DNA of 64,000 nt. Origin: Rasiella rasia. GTDB lineage: Bacteria > Bacteroidota > Bacteroidia > Flavobacteriales > Flavobacteriaceae. Below are positions 9,739 through 19,172 of this stretch, piece after piece (positions within the stretch are counted from its first letter, which is position 1; every line of letters starts with the position of its first letter). The notes below the pieces were generated by a model. The model worked only from the letters and a program-made list of their open reading frames with translations. It ran no database searches and was not told the DNA's origin. The DNA lies in NCBI RefSeq assembly GCF_011044175.1, contig NZ_CP049057.1:1255501-1319500 (forward strand), read 5' to 3'. The translations under genes were made by a program, and so were the position numbers.

Positions 9739-10233
9739 TTACAAATTTATCCTACGTTTCATTTCTTCAACAATATTGTATGCAGCTGGACAAATGGCCA
9801 CATTTTTCAAGGTAATGTTTGAAATCTGCTGAAATTTCTTTCTATCGGTATGTGGAAATTCTCTACAAGCTTTAGGTCTAACATCGTAAATGCTACAGTA
9901 ATTATCTTCACCTAAAAAAATACACGGCACAGCTTGTAAAACATAATCGTTGTCTTCATCTACGCGCAGATACGTTTCAATAAACTGCTGTTGTTTCATT
10001 CTAAAATGCTTAGCAATACGTTGTACGTCTTTATCTGTAAATAAAGGCCCAGTAGTTTTACAGCAGTTGGCACATGTTAAACAGTCAGTTCGCTCAAATT
10101 CGGCATCGTGCAAGTCTTGCATTAGAACATCAAGATTTTTTGGTGGTTTTTTCTTGAGTTTAGCAAAGAATTTTTTGCTCTCGTTATGCGTATCTTTGGC
10201 TTTTCTAGGAAGTTTCCGTAGGGTTTCGTCCAT
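9739..10233 (-). CDS. YkgJ-family cysteine-cluster protein
   Basis: 164 aa from MDETLRKLP. Cysteines are arranged as CLTCANCC near the middle, then CIF...YCSIY..RPKACREFP and a final C in VAICPA, the CxxCxxCC...C...C...C pattern of YkgJ (UPF0153), thought to bind a zinc or iron-sulfur centre. Molecular role is unknown. A longer frame to 10254 is discounted because a strong promoter -7 element ends 4 bp before this ATG. Confidence 0.85.
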   Translation of the reverse strand: MDETLRKLPRKAKDTHNESKKFFAKLKKKPPKNLDVLMQDLHDAEFERTDCLTCANCCKTTGPLFTDKDVQRIAKHFRMKQQQFIETYLRVDEDNDYVLQAVPCIFLGEDNYCSIYDVRPKACREFPHTDRKKFQQISNITLKNVAICPAAYNIVEEMKRRINL

Positions 10234-10237
10234 ACTA

Positions 10238-10265
10238 CAAAAGTAGAAAAACAAAACCTTTTCAA
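10238..10265 (-). promoter_or_regulatory. Promoter of the YkgJ-family gene
   Basis: Minus strand: TTG (10265-10263), a 17-nt spacer, TACTTTTG (10245-10238). This is a perfect match to the Bacteroidetes promoter. The -7 element ends 4 bp before the ATG, implying a leaderless or nearly leaderless mRNA. Confidence 0.65.
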
Positions 10266-10284
10266 TACCACTAATAACAAGTTA

Positions 10285-10292
10285 TACATTTG
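10285..10292 (+). promoter_or_regulatory. -7 element of the methyltransferase gene
   Basis: TACATTTG fits TAnnTTTG and ends 4 bp before the ATG at 10297. No clear TTG lies at the expected distance. It is back to back with the promoter of the YkgJ gene. Confidence 0.5.
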
Positions 10293-10296
10293 CTAC

Positions 10297-11013
10297 ATGA
10301 CAGATTTATTCGGAAAAGCGTTACAAGATTACTACAACGGAAACTATTCTGAAGACATTCTTGCGGCAACCAATATAAGTGACGAAGATGAATTACCGCT
10401 GCCGTATCTCTTTAGAACCTATGCTGAAATGCCCAAATTGGAACAGCACGCTCTGCAACAATGCCAAGGAACTGTTTTAGATGTTGGGTGTGGTGCTGGG
10501 AGTCATTCTCTTTGGCTACAAAAGCAAGGACATGATGTGACAGCAATAGATATTTCTGAAGGTGCTGTGCATGTTGCCAATGCCAGAGGAGTACGTCACT
10601 CACAGCATAAAAATGTTCTCAGCTTACAAAATAAAACCTTCGATACCATACTTCTTTTAATGAACGGCACCGGAATTTTTGAAACTGTCTCCAAGACTCC
10701 TAAACATCTACAACATTTAAAAGGGCTATTGGCTCCAAACGGACAGATTTTAATAGATTCTAGCGATTTGCAATACATGTACGACCGTAACGAAGATGGT
10801 AGTATTTGGGTACCTGCTAATCGGTATTACGGCGAATTAACATTTACAATGAGTTACAAGGGTGAAACAACAGAAGAATTTCCTTGGCTTTACCTAGACC
10901 CGCGTTTATTTCAAGAATTGGCTGAGAACGAAGGATTTTTATTCGAAATACTAGCTCAAGGCGAGAATTTCGATTATCTAGCGAAACTTAGTGTGGTAGA
11001 TGATACCCTTTAG
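10297..11013 (+). CDS. Class I SAM-dependent methyltransferase
   Basis: 238 aa. Motif I is LDVGCGAGSHSLWLQKQGHDVTAIDIS (about residues 65-90), followed by the usual acidic end of beta-2 (D88) and a post-motif segment DTILLLMNGTGIF. Substrate is unknown. The last 26 bp overlap the convergent DUF2059 gene. Starts directly after a back-to-back promoter pair shared with the YkgJ gene. Confidence 0.85.
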   Translation: MTDLFGKALQDYYNGNYSEDILAATNISDEDELPLPYLFRTYAEMPKLEQHALQQCQGTVLDVGCGAGSHSLWLQKQGHDVTAIDISEGAVHVANARGVRHSQHKNVLSLQNKTFDTILLLMNGTGIFETVSKTPKHLQHLKGLLAPNGQILIDSSDLQYMYDRNEDGSIWVPANRYYGELTFTMSYKGETTEEFPWLYLDPRLFQELAENEGFLFEILAQGENFDYLAKLSVVDDTL

Positions 11014-11527
11014 CACTTAATTTTTCGGTAGTAGCCTTAAACAAATCACGGCTCCAAAATTCAGAAACCTGAGAGACATCTGCGGCAAGTTCTTTTTGTA
11101 CCGAGGCAATTTTCTGCCCAACTTCTGAGCCAAAAAATTGCGACACCTCAGCACGCTGATTTTCAGAAAGGGTATTCGCATCTACAACGAGTTGTCTCCC
11201 TGCTTCCGACTTATAAAAAGCTAACATTTCAGAAATATCGGTTTCCGTGAAGTTTTTTTGATACGCAGCGCCTAATAAGGTAAGCACATTATTTACCTCA
11301 ACCTCTTTGTTTTTTTTAAGCTCTTCCCACAACGAACTAGGTACATTCTCATTAGAAAATTGTCGTTCTAACATTTCAAACATTTGGTCATACGCATTGC
11401 TGTATTGCGTATGTGTGCCGTTTATAAGAAGGTACTCGCCTATCTTTTCCTGAAAGTTTTGACCAAAAGCACAGACTATAAAAGAAAGCGTAAAAAAAAG
11501 CGTTAAAAAAAGACGACCTATATTCAT
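10988..11527 (-). CDS. DUF2059 domain secreted protein
   Basis: 179 aa. N-terminal signal peptide (MNIGRLFLTLFFTLSFIVCAFG, cleavage near residue 22-23), then an all-helical DUF2059 region with the recurring segment FTETDISEMLAFYKSEAGRQLV. Family members are exported proteins of unknown function in many Gram-negative bacteria. The 3' end overlaps the convergent methyltransferase. Its ATG faces the divergent metalloprotease gene across a 45-bp intergenic region holding an inverted repeat. Confidence 0.82.
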   Translation of the reverse strand: MNIGRLFLTLFFTLSFIVCAFGQNFQEKIGEYLLINGTHTQYSNAYDQMFEMLERQFSNENVPSSLWEELKKNKEVEVNNVLTLLGAAYQKNFTETDISEMLAFYKSEAGRQLVVDANTLSENQRAEVSQFFGSEVGQKIASVQKELAADVSQVSEFWSRDLFKATTEKLSAKGYHLPH

Positions 11528-11531
11528 AATG

Positions 11532-11551
11532 ACATAATTACGTTATGTTTG
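11532..11551 (+). promoter_or_regulatory. -7 element with overlapping inverted repeat
   Basis: TATGTTTG at 11544-11551 fits TAnnTTTG for the downstream metalloprotease gene (ATG 11573). It overlaps an inverted repeat ACATAA-N5-TTATGT at 11532-11548, a possible operator for the divergent pair. Confidence 0.45.
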
Positions 11552-11572
11552 CTAAAATTACGAAATAAATAC

Positions 11573-12334
11573 ATGAAGACCTACTTTTCTAAACTCCTAC
11601 TGCTTCTTGCTTTTTCTGTGATACTAACTGCCTGTAAAAAGGATGATGACGCTTCCGAAAATGATGATCGTTCTGAAAATTTATTAGGTTTAGGACAATC
11701 TGCAGAAGATCTACTGTCTGACGATATTTACAAAACCTTAGTGGTAGAAATTGTTTACAGTAACGGGTTTAGACCAGAGCAAGAGACTATCGATAACTTA
11801 CGCACGTTTTTAAATCAGCGTGTAAACAAACCTGGTGGCGTTCAGATTGTTGAAACTGTTATCTCACCCCCAGAAGGAGCTCCTTACACCACTCAAGAAA
11901 TTAGAGATATTGAAAGTACTCACCGTACGCGCTACACCAACGGCGATGAGATTGCGGTGTATGTATTTTTTGCTAACGGTAACGCGTCTGGAGACACCGC
12001 CTCTAGTGTAACATTGGGAACAGCTTACAGAAATACCTCTGTTGTTATTTATCAGGAAACGTTGCAGAGTTTACAGGTAGATCGTTTTTTAGTTGAAGCA
12101 ACTACCCTGCGTCATGAATTTGGGCATTTGTTTGGTCTAATAAACATTTTAGACGACGATATTCACCCAACAAACCATGAAGATCCGGACAGTAATAAAC
12201 ATTGTGTCGTAGAAGATTGCCTAATGTATTTTGCAAGTACAATTCCTAGTACATTGCCTAATCCAACCGCGGCAGATATTCCTACGCTTGATCCTTTATG
12301 TATAGCAGACCTTCAAGCTAAAGGCGGTAAGTAA
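11573..12334 (+). CDS. Zincin-type metalloprotease lipoprotein
   Basis: 253 aa from MKTYFSKLLLLLAF; an upstream frame start at 11549 falls inside the promoter. Lipobox LTAC (C21) followed by an acidic DDDASENDD stretch, which in Bacteroidetes can act as a lipoprotein export signal (inference). The zinc-binding motif HEFGHLFGL is at residues 181-189 and a conserved-looking HCVVEDCLMYF is at about 210-220, as in flavobacterial membrane metalloproteases. The active-site Glu (E182) is present. Substrate unknown. Its stop lies 1 bp from the convergent amidohydrolase gene. Confidence 0.85.
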   Translation: MKTYFSKLLLLLAFSVILTACKKDDDASENDDRSENLLGLGQSAEDLLSDDIYKTLVVEIVYSNGFRPEQETIDNLRTFLNQRVNKPGGVQIVETVISPPEGAPYTTQEIRDIESTHRTRYTNGDEIAVYVFFANGNASGDTASSVTLGTAYRNTSVVIYQETLQSLQVDRFLVEATTLRHEFGHLFGLINILDDDIHPTNHEDPDSNKHCVVEDCLMYFASTIPSTLPNPTAADIPTLDPLCIADLQAKGGK

Positions 12335-12335
12335 G

Positions 12336-13982
12336 TTATTCCTTATCTTTTCTAGCATATACCTTTTTACCATTTATAAATGTGGCGAGTACTTTTGTGT
12401 TTGGTATACTATCTACAGGCACCGTCATGATATCTCGGTCTAGCACGGTAAAATCTGCAGCCTTACCTTTTTCAATGCTTCCTTTCTCGGCTTCTTCAAA
12501 ATTTGAATAGGCTGCCCACGTGGTCATTCCTTTCAATGTTTCTTCTCTACTAAGCGCATCCTCCATTCTAAATCCACCTTCGGGATAATTTTTTAAATCC
12601 TTTCTAGCAACTGCAGCATAAAAAGTGTGCATCGGATTTACACGTTCTACGGGAAAGTCTGTTCCTAGTACAACGATTCCTGCGATGTCTAAGAGCCTTT
12701 TGTATGCGTAAGCACCTTTAATACGCTTCTCACCTACGCGGTCTTCTGCCCAATACATATCGCTTGTAGCGTGCGTTGGTTGTATAGAAGGGATGATATT
12801 TTTTGAAAATATATCAAAATCGGTCATAGATACAACTTGTGCATGTTCTACTTTCCAACGTGCATCTGGATAGTTTTCTAGGGCTTTTTTATAGGCTCTT
12901 AATACTGAAATATTAGCAGAATCACCTATTGCATGTGTATTCATTTGGTACCCTGCCCTCGCTAGTCTGTTAGCCAATAGCTCAAGGTCTTCTGCAGGAG
13001 TAATCATTGCTCCAAAATGACCAGGTTTATCACTGTATTCTTTACGCATAGCCGCGCCACGAGAACCCAAGGCTCCATCTGCATACACTTTTACAGAACG
13101 CACCGTTAGTCTATCGGTTTTTATTACACCTTTCTTTAAGAAATAATCTAAGTTCTTTTCGCTATTACTTACCATAGCATACACTTTAATTTTAAGCGCT
13201 TCTGCTTGTTGTAGGCTATCAATAAGTTCAATAACATCTCTAGATAAGCCTGCGTCATTTACAGTAGTTAGTCCTAACTCTAAACAAATCTTTTCAGCTT
13301 CTTTAAGTGCCGCTACAGAAAAAGTCTGAGTCGGGGCTGGTAATGCCCGGTATACCATTCCCATTGGAGTATCAATTAGTATCCCTGTTAGTTTATTCTC
13401 TGAATCGAGCACAACTTCACCGCCTTTTACCATGGTGATATTGGTGATACCTGCGAGTTCAAGGGCTTTACTGTTTGCAATCATAGCGTGACCATCTATA
13501 CGCGTAAGTACTACAGGAATGTCTGGAAACAACGAATCTAAAGCGACGTTAGTAGGAAACTCTTTCACCTCCCAATCGTTTTGATCCCAACCACGACCCT
13601 TAATAACTGTTAGATTTTTTTCATTTTGAAAGTCTTTAACACGTTCTAAAACCTCTTCGAAACTGGTAGTCCCTACTAAATCTACTTGTTGGCGCGTAAC
13701 ACCAAGGTTATACAAATGCGCATGGGCATCTATTAAACCAGGAACTATAGTTGCCCCTTTGGCATCGTACGTTTCGGCAATAGCGTATTTTAATTCTAGT
13801 TCAGGTTTTTTACCTACTTCAGCAATTTTACCATCATGAATGACAAACGCATTGGCGGTATCAAAATTTTGATTTACCGTGTAGATGGTTGCATTTTTAA
13901 CGAGTAGATCTGCGGAAATTTTCTCTGGGGCACAAGAAGTTAGTATAAGTAAAGCGGTTAGGAAAAACAGGATAGATTTCAT
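12336..13982 (-). CDS. YtcJ-like amidohydrolase lipoprotein
   Basis: 548 aa. Lipobox LTSC (C17) suggests surface or periplasmic anchoring. The TIM-barrel amidohydrolase fold is indicated by the metal motif DAHAHLYN, the later H in MNTHAIGD, VEHAQVV and the terminal LGTDFPVE, and a C-terminal KGKAADFTVLDRD segment of the composite beta-sandwich. YtcJ-like amidohydrolases (Amidohydro_3) hydrolyse N-acyl or cyclic amides; the substrate here is unknown. It is a single gene, convergent with the metalloprotease. Confidence 0.87.
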   Translation of the reverse strand: MKSILFFLTALLILTSCAPEKISADLLVKNATIYTVNQNFDTANAFVIHDGKIAEVGKKPELELKYAIAETYDAKGATIVPGLIDAHAHLYNLGVTRQQVDLVGTTSFEEVLERVKDFQNEKNLTVIKGRGWDQNDWEVKEFPTNVALDSLFPDIPVVLTRIDGHAMIANSKALELAGITNITMVKGGEVVLDSENKLTGILIDTPMGMVYRALPAPTQTFSVAALKEAEKICLELGLTTVNDAGLSRDVIELIDSLQQAEALKIKVYAMVSNSEKNLDYFLKKGVIKTDRLTVRSVKVYADGALGSRGAAMRKEYSDKPGHFGAMITPAEDLELLANRLARAGYQMNTHAIGDSANISVLRAYKKALENYPDARWKVEHAQVVSMTDFDIFSKNIIPSIQPTHATSDMYWAEDRVGEKRIKGAYAYKRLLDIAGIVVLGTDFPVERVNPMHTFYAAVARKDLKNYPEGGFRMEDALSREETLKGMTTWAAYSNFEEAEKGSIEKGKAADFTVLDRDIMTVPVDSIPNTKVLATFINGKKVYARKDKE

Positions 13983-14043
13983 GGTTGCTAGTTTTCAGTA
14001 AAAATAGAAAATCTAACACAACGAAACGAACGATTCAAACTTA

Positions 14044-14262
14044 TTAAGCTCTAAATCGTACCGCTAATTTATAAAAGCACACACCCAAAAAGTATAATAC
14101 TGCCTGTAACCCAAACAACAAGGCTGTTAGCCAACAAAACTCAAAAACAGTCTGCCAAATACTATCATACGGTTGGTCATTATCTAGAAGAAATCCCAAT
14201 GAAATACACCCAATGGCAATTCCAGCAAAAATGAGTAGCATCTTTTTATGATTCATAGACAT
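14044..14262 (-). CDS. Small two-helix membrane protein, unknown function
   Basis: 72 aa with two hydrophobic segments (about 8-25 and 41-64) separated by a short polar loop (DNDQPYDSIW) and a basic C-terminal end (KLAVRFRA). I do not recognise a family. It lies on the same strand as, and downstream of, the barrel/TPR gene pair with a 65-bp gap, so it may be co-transcribed. Confidence 0.55.
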   Translation of the reverse strand: MSMNHKKMLLIFAGIAIGCISLGFLLDNDQPYDSIWQTVFEFCWLTALLFGLQAVLYFLGVCFYKLAVRFRA

Positions 14263-14327
14263 TTTTTTTAACCAATTAGTAAAATTGTACTATTTCAGAA
14301 AAGATGAAAAATCAACAAACCGTTGCG

Positions 14328-16121
14328 TTACCAATCAAATTTGTAGGTTGCTCCCAACAATCCTTGAATTCCTTGTACAGGATAATTAAGCCATTTTTCG
14401 TAATTATCACTCAACAAATTACTTCCCTTAGCAAAAATTGATAAGCGCTCATTTACCCGATATCCCAGATGTACATTTGCGTCGAGATACGCGTCTAACG
14501 TTTCAATAGTTGCCAAGCCAGGTCCAATAATCCCAACATTTATGTATTGGTCGGTACGTTCTCCTACATAAAATAAACTGGCGCCTCCGTAAATTTCTTC
14601 AGTAATGCTAAAATTAGAAAATAAGGTTGCTTTTAATTCAGGTAAATTCCATGCCTCTGCTTCTATTTCTGTATCGTAGCTTAAAAATTCTGCGTTTACA
14701 CCCAAACTAAATTTTTCAGAAACGTCAACTTTCAACTCACCAAAAATAGCTAAGGTGTTTATGTTATCGTATACAACGTTAAAAGAGTTTCCATATTCAT
14801 AACCTTCTAAATCTGCAGTACCATTACCAAGGTCTGGATTATTTTTAAACAACGCCTTGCTTTCTTCCCTTCCGTAAGAAGCGCGCACATTGTAACCAAC
14901 ACTATTGGTGAGTTTCCCTTTTAAACCTCCAAAACCATTATAAATCTGACTTGTTGGAACGACCGTGAGTGTTGGTGACACAAACGGATTCACTTCTTTA
15001 AAATCGTAGTAACTATTTTGTGAGAGTCCGCCATCTACCCCACCGTATGCTATAAGCAATTCGTCTACCAATCGGTATGAAGCATTTAGCTTTGGGTAGA
15101 TGTAAAATTCAGAAATTTCGTCGTCTAACTCTAACCCAATATAGGTCGCAACTCCTAGAGAAACAGTTAAATCGTTGTTTACATATACTAACGACGGACT
15201 TACACCTGCAATGAGTACATTGTGGTTTACTTCGGTTATGCCTAGGTATTCTTTTTCGAAACTTCCGCTTAAATAATCTACTTCACCATCTATTTTAAGG
15301 GTGAACGTGGTAAGCGGAAAAGAGAATTCTGGTTTTGCTGTGAAGTTAAACTCAGATGACCCAAAACCATCGCCCAAATACCTTACGTTAGCCGACACCC
15401 TATCAAAAACAGACTCATCTATCGAAATCGTTCCGCCAGCGTACCCGCTAAAATAGGTCTGAGTTATGTCTAGACTATTTATAAAGGCATCGTCTACCGT
15501 GTTAAAAGATTCATTTAAGCCGTACCAATTAAAAACTTGATATTTTACACCGGCATCAAGTCTGTAAGCAACATCTCTCTGACGACTGGTATAGTTACCA
15601 TCTAATTGGGTATTGTAATATTTGTTATCTACTCGAATATCTTCTATACCACCTTGAGAAGAATTATGTCTAAAAAAGAAGCCTGCATCATCTGTTCTAC
15701 TAATCTGAAAGTTACTATACAACTCTCCTAAAATACTAGTGTAATTCCCAAAACCTAAGGTTGCATAATTATCATACAACTTCATAGGCTTAGATTTTTC
15801 AACGGTAGCAGCCTTTCCTTTTGCTGGTGTAAATGTAGAGGCCACAGGCACTGAGAATATTTGATACTGTACCTTCTTTTTTTGTGTGGTCACCGAATCG
15901 TTTAGCAATGGTGTTTGTTTCACCTTAAAAGCATCGCTAATGGTAGGGGTATACGGTTTAACAATGTTAATAACCTCTGTCCCTATATTTTCTTCCTCTT
16001 CCTGTGCAAAAACAGCTGTTGACAGCAAAAGGAACCCTAAAAGCATTGTTCGTTTAAAGCTGAAGCCGAATGTAAAAGCTTGCTTTATAAATTTATATGT
16101 ATGAACCATAGCATGTGTCAT
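14328..16121 (-). CDS. Outer-membrane beta-barrel protein (TonB-receptor-like, no plug)
   Basis: 597 aa. A signal peptide ends at about residue 40 (LLSTAVFAQ); the start could also be ATG further in (MVHTYK or MLLGF), so the extreme N-terminus is uncertain. After a short region (IGTEVINIVKPYTPTISDAFK) that recurs in Bacteroidetes outer-membrane proteins come alternating amphipathic strands to the end, which finishes in an aromatic residue (GATYKFDW), as barrels do. I see no TonB box and no plug domain, so active TonB-coupled import is unlikely. It starts 31 bp after the TPR gene on the same strand; the two probably work together at the outer membrane (inference). Confidence 0.75.
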   Translation of the reverse strand: MTHAMVHTYKFIKQAFTFGFSFKRTMLLGFLLLSTAVFAQEEEENIGTEVINIVKPYTPTISDAFKVKQTPLLNDSVTTQKKKVQYQIFSVPVASTFTPAKGKAATVEKSKPMKLYDNYATLGFGNYTSILGELYSNFQISRTDDAGFFFRHNSSQGGIEDIRVDNKYYNTQLDGNYTSRQRDVAYRLDAGVKYQVFNWYGLNESFNTVDDAFINSLDITQTYFSGYAGGTISIDESVFDRVSANVRYLGDGFGSSEFNFTAKPEFSFPLTTFTLKIDGEVDYLSGSFEKEYLGITEVNHNVLIAGVSPSLVYVNNDLTVSLGVATYIGLELDDEISEFYIYPKLNASYRLVDELLIAYGGVDGGLSQNSYYDFKEVNPFVSPTLTVVPTSQIYNGFGGLKGKLTNSVGYNVRASYGREESKALFKNNPDLGNGTADLEGYEYGNSFNVVYDNINTLAIFGELKVDVSEKFSLGVNAEFLSYDTEIEAEAWNLPELKATLFSNFSITEEIYGGASLFYVGERTDQYINVGIIGPGLATIETLDAYLDANVHLGYRVNERLSIFAKGSNLLSDNYEKWLNYPVQGIQGLLGATYKFDW

Positions 16122-16151
16122 AGTATCTCTGTTGTGATGATGAATGGGAAT

Positions 16152-19100
16152 CTAATTTTTGTTTGTTTCAACCGAAGCATTTGTTTTTGCTTCTGCACTT
16201 TTAATAAGTGATAATTCTGCTTTAGCCTCATTAACGACTTCGGGATAGTCTGCAAAATTACTGATGACGCTTTCAAGAATATAGGTTGCTTGATACGCAT
16301 CGTTTAAGGCATAAAAGTTCTTTGCCATGAGTACGAGTCCCTTGGCACCAAATAATTTATAACCCGAATAGTCTTTAGCCAACTGTTGCACCGCAGCATT
16401 TGAATCTTCATAGCTTTGCGCTTTGTTTAAAAAATAAGCATGATAATACAAGGCTTCAGCGGCGAGAGAACCTGTAGCTATTTTTGCTACTTCGGCGTAA
16501 GCTGTTTTTGCTTTTGCTTCATCTCCTGTTTGCATTGCTGCACGTGCTATAATAATTTGCGCATCACTTTTTATAGCATTGTCAATTTTTTCATTCTGCA
16601 ATACCTTTTCAGCAAAACCTACTGCCTCTGCATATTTTTTTAACTCATAGCTCGCCTTCATACTATTGGTTTGGGCAAAGATGATGTTCTGCGGAAAATC
16701 GGCTTCGGTTTCTAAACGCGTTAAGTACGTCAAAGCATTTTGGTAATCTTTCTTCCCTAAATACAACTCTGATATACGCGCCAAGGCCTGTTCTGAAAAT
16801 TCATTACGCTCTTTAGAAACAACATATTCAAAATGAGGAATTGCTTGATCGGTCTCCTTTTCAGCAAAATACAACTGTCCTAAATAAAAGTGTGCCTGTA
16901 GCGCATGCTGTCCATTTGGAAACTCATCTAAATACGCCACAAAACGCGATTTGGCCTGACCAGGTTTGTTTTCTAAATATGGTTGTTCTGCCGCTTGGTA
17001 GGTAGCATCGTCTAGCTCTGCATCTGCTACCTCCACATAATCTAAAGTAGCTACCCAATTGGCATATTCATTTACACGACCTTGATCTATGTAAATTAGT
17101 TTAGCCGATGTAACTGCTTGCAACGCTTCTGTTGAATTTGGATAATCACCCGCAACTCTTTTAAATATAACCAATGCTTCGGCGCTTTTTCCAGTATTGT
17201 CGTAGATAAGCGCTTTCTTCATTAGCGCCTTTGGTACAAAACTACTTTTTGGCTGTTCTAACACTAGTTGATCATACACTCGAATAGCTTCGGGTGTTTT
17301 ATCTAGTGAAACGTATGTATTTCCTAATTCATACAGGGCATCATCTCTGTAAATCGATGCTGTATAGGTACGCGCAAAATCTTGCAGTGCCTCAACTTTT
17401 TTTGGTGTTCTATCTACAAAACCATAGCTTATTGCTTTCTGAAAAGCGGCATAATCTTTATCTGGAGAGCCCATTTCAAGTGCGGTATTGTAATTCTCCA
17501 TGGCAGGCCAGTATTGGCTAGTTACAAAATAACTATCTCCCAATCGTAGATGTGCATCGGTTTTACGAGCAGCATCAGAGGTGGAAGACTCTAAGTACCC
17601 TTTAAACAAAGTAATGGCATTACTATAGTTTTTCAACTTAAATTGGTTGTAGCCAAGATTATATTTGCTGTGTTCCCACTCTGGCGTCTGTGCAGCAGAA
17701 GGTAATTGTAAGTATTGTTTAAATCCAATAAGTGCCGCATCAAAATTAGATAGTTGGTAATCACTCTCGGCTTTCCAATACGTTGCTCTAGCTGTATATA
17801 TGGCATCCCTCGGTTCTTTTAAAGATTTGTCGAAAAGTGCAATAGCATTGGCAAAATCTCCTTCGTTAAACACTTCAATACCTCTGTAAAATGCTACCTT
17901 CTGAAATGCCAATTTATTTTCAAACTTTTTATTGTTTTCAAGTAGTTCTAGTGCGGCTTTATAATTGCGAGAAGTAATATAACTGTCTATTAACAAGTCT
18001 TGCAACACGTCGTTATTGGCGTTCTTTGGGTATGTTTCTATAAATGCTAGAAGCACACTAGGCGCACTTTGATAGCTGTTTCCTATTTCGTAACTAAGTT
18101 TGGCATAGTTCAAAAAGGCATCTTCCTTAATTTCTGCGGAAAATTCCATTTCTGAAGCATTTTTAAAAGCATTTAGGGCTTGTTGCTTTTGATCTAATTG
18201 AAGGTAACTTTCGGCCAAATGGTAATAGGCATTTTGGGCAACGGCGTTATCACCATCAATAATTTTGTTGAATTCCCCAATTGCGGCTTCAAAATTGCCT
18301 TGTTTGTAATATGCATACCCTAGTTGGTAATAATCTGTATTGTTCCAGCGACCACTTTTGCCTTTATACTCTTTTAAGTAGGGAATGGCTTCGGCGTAAT
18401 TTCCGAGATTAAAATAGCTCTCGCCTATAATTTTAGAGAGTTCACTCTGTTCTTTCGGGTTAGATTGCTCAAACTGTTCTGTCCCAAGGTCTATTGCCTT
18501 CTGAAATTTACCTAGTTTAAAATTCATATCGGCTTGGTAATAGCTCAGCCCTTCGTTATAACGCTCGTCGCCTTTTACCTCTTCAAATAAATCGTTTGCC
18601 TCTGTATAGTCATCTCCTTCGTAGGCAATAAAACCTAGGTAATATTTAGCTTGCGAACCGTACTTTTCTGAGGTAGACACTCTGTTAAAGTATTTTTTAG
18701 CTTCAGAATATCGCTTGTTTTTAAAGTACGCATAGCCATTATTAAAACTGTAACGGTCTTGCTCACTTCTTGGCAAGCTCGCTTCATCTACTTTGTCGTA
18801 CCATTTTCTTGCGTAGCTATATTTTCCATTCTCGAAATAGTAATTAGCCACGTTAATATAAGCTTCATTTCTTTTAATACTTGTGGGATACGAGGTTACA
18901 AAATCTTCCATTAATCTATCGGCATCTTGCTGATTTAAACGTACGGCACAATTTGCAATATAGTAGGCGCAATCACCTTCAATGGTAATTTCAGAAGTAG
19001 TGGTTTTTACTTTTGTGAATAAAGATTGTGCAGCCAAAAATTGTTGGTTATTGTATAACTCTATGGCTTTGTTATAATCTACTAATTCGTTGGTGTAGGT

Positions 19101-19172
19101 AGCAGTGCGTTGCGAAAAAGAGGTTAGAGTAACGCATAGCAACACTGCAAAAAGAGCGAGGCTTTTAGGCAT
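16152..19172 (-). CDS. Large periplasmic tetratricopeptide-repeat protein
   Basis: 1006 aa from the ATG at 19172 (a TTG three codons upstream is not needed). Signal peptide MPKSLALFAVLLCVTLTSFSQ, then TPR-like helix pairs throughout, with repeated segments such as YYLGYIAYxxGDY, YYQLGYAYYKQGNFEAAIGEFNKII and YELGNTYVSLDKTPEAIRVYDQL. Such solenoids bind other proteins; the lack of a lipobox argues for a periplasmic location. It is the first gene of the TPR/barrel pair and is longer than the T9SS TPR lipoprotein PorW/SprE, which it should not be equated with. Function unknown. Confidence 0.82.
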   Translation of the reverse strand: MPKSLALFAVLLCVTLTSFSQRTATYTNELVDYNKAIELYNNQQFLAAQSLFTKVKTTTSEITIEGDCAYYIANCAVRLNQQDADRLMEDFVTSYPTSIKRNEAYINVANYYFENGKYSYARKWYDKVDEASLPRSEQDRYSFNNGYAYFKNKRYSEAKKYFNRVSTSEKYGSQAKYYLGFIAYEGDDYTEANDLFEEVKGDERYNEGLSYYQADMNFKLGKFQKAIDLGTEQFEQSNPKEQSELSKIIGESYFNLGNYAEAIPYLKEYKGKSGRWNNTDYYQLGYAYYKQGNFEAAIGEFNKIIDGDNAVAQNAYYHLAESYLQLDQKQQALNAFKNASEMEFSAEIKEDAFLNYAKLSYEIGNSYQSAPSVLLAFIETYPKNANNDVLQDLLIDSYITSRNYKAALELLENNKKFENKLAFQKVAFYRGIEVFNEGDFANAIALFDKSLKEPRDAIYTARATYWKAESDYQLSNFDAALIGFKQYLQLPSAAQTPEWEHSKYNLGYNQFKLKNYSNAITLFKGYLESSTSDAARKTDAHLRLGDSYFVTSQYWPAMENYNTALEMGSPDKDYAAFQKAISYGFVDRTPKKVEALQDFARTYTASIYRDDALYELGNTYVSLDKTPEAIRVYDQLVLEQPKSSFVPKALMKKALIYDNTGKSAEALVIFKRVAGDYPNSTEALQAVTSAKLIYIDQGRVNEYANWVATLDYVEVADAELDDATYQAAEQPYLENKPGQAKSRFVAYLDEFPNGQHALQAHFYLGQLYFAEKETDQAIPHFEYVVSKERNEFSEQALARISELYLGKKDYQNALTYLTRLETEADFPQNIIFAQTNSMKASYELKKYAEAVGFAEKVLQNEKIDNAIKSDAQIIIARAAMQTGDEAKAKTAYAEVAKIATGSLAAEALYYHAYFLNKAQSYEDSNAAVQQLAKDYSGYKLFGAKGLVLMAKNFYALNDAYQATYILESVISNFADYPEVVNEAKAELSLIKSAEAKTNASVETNKN

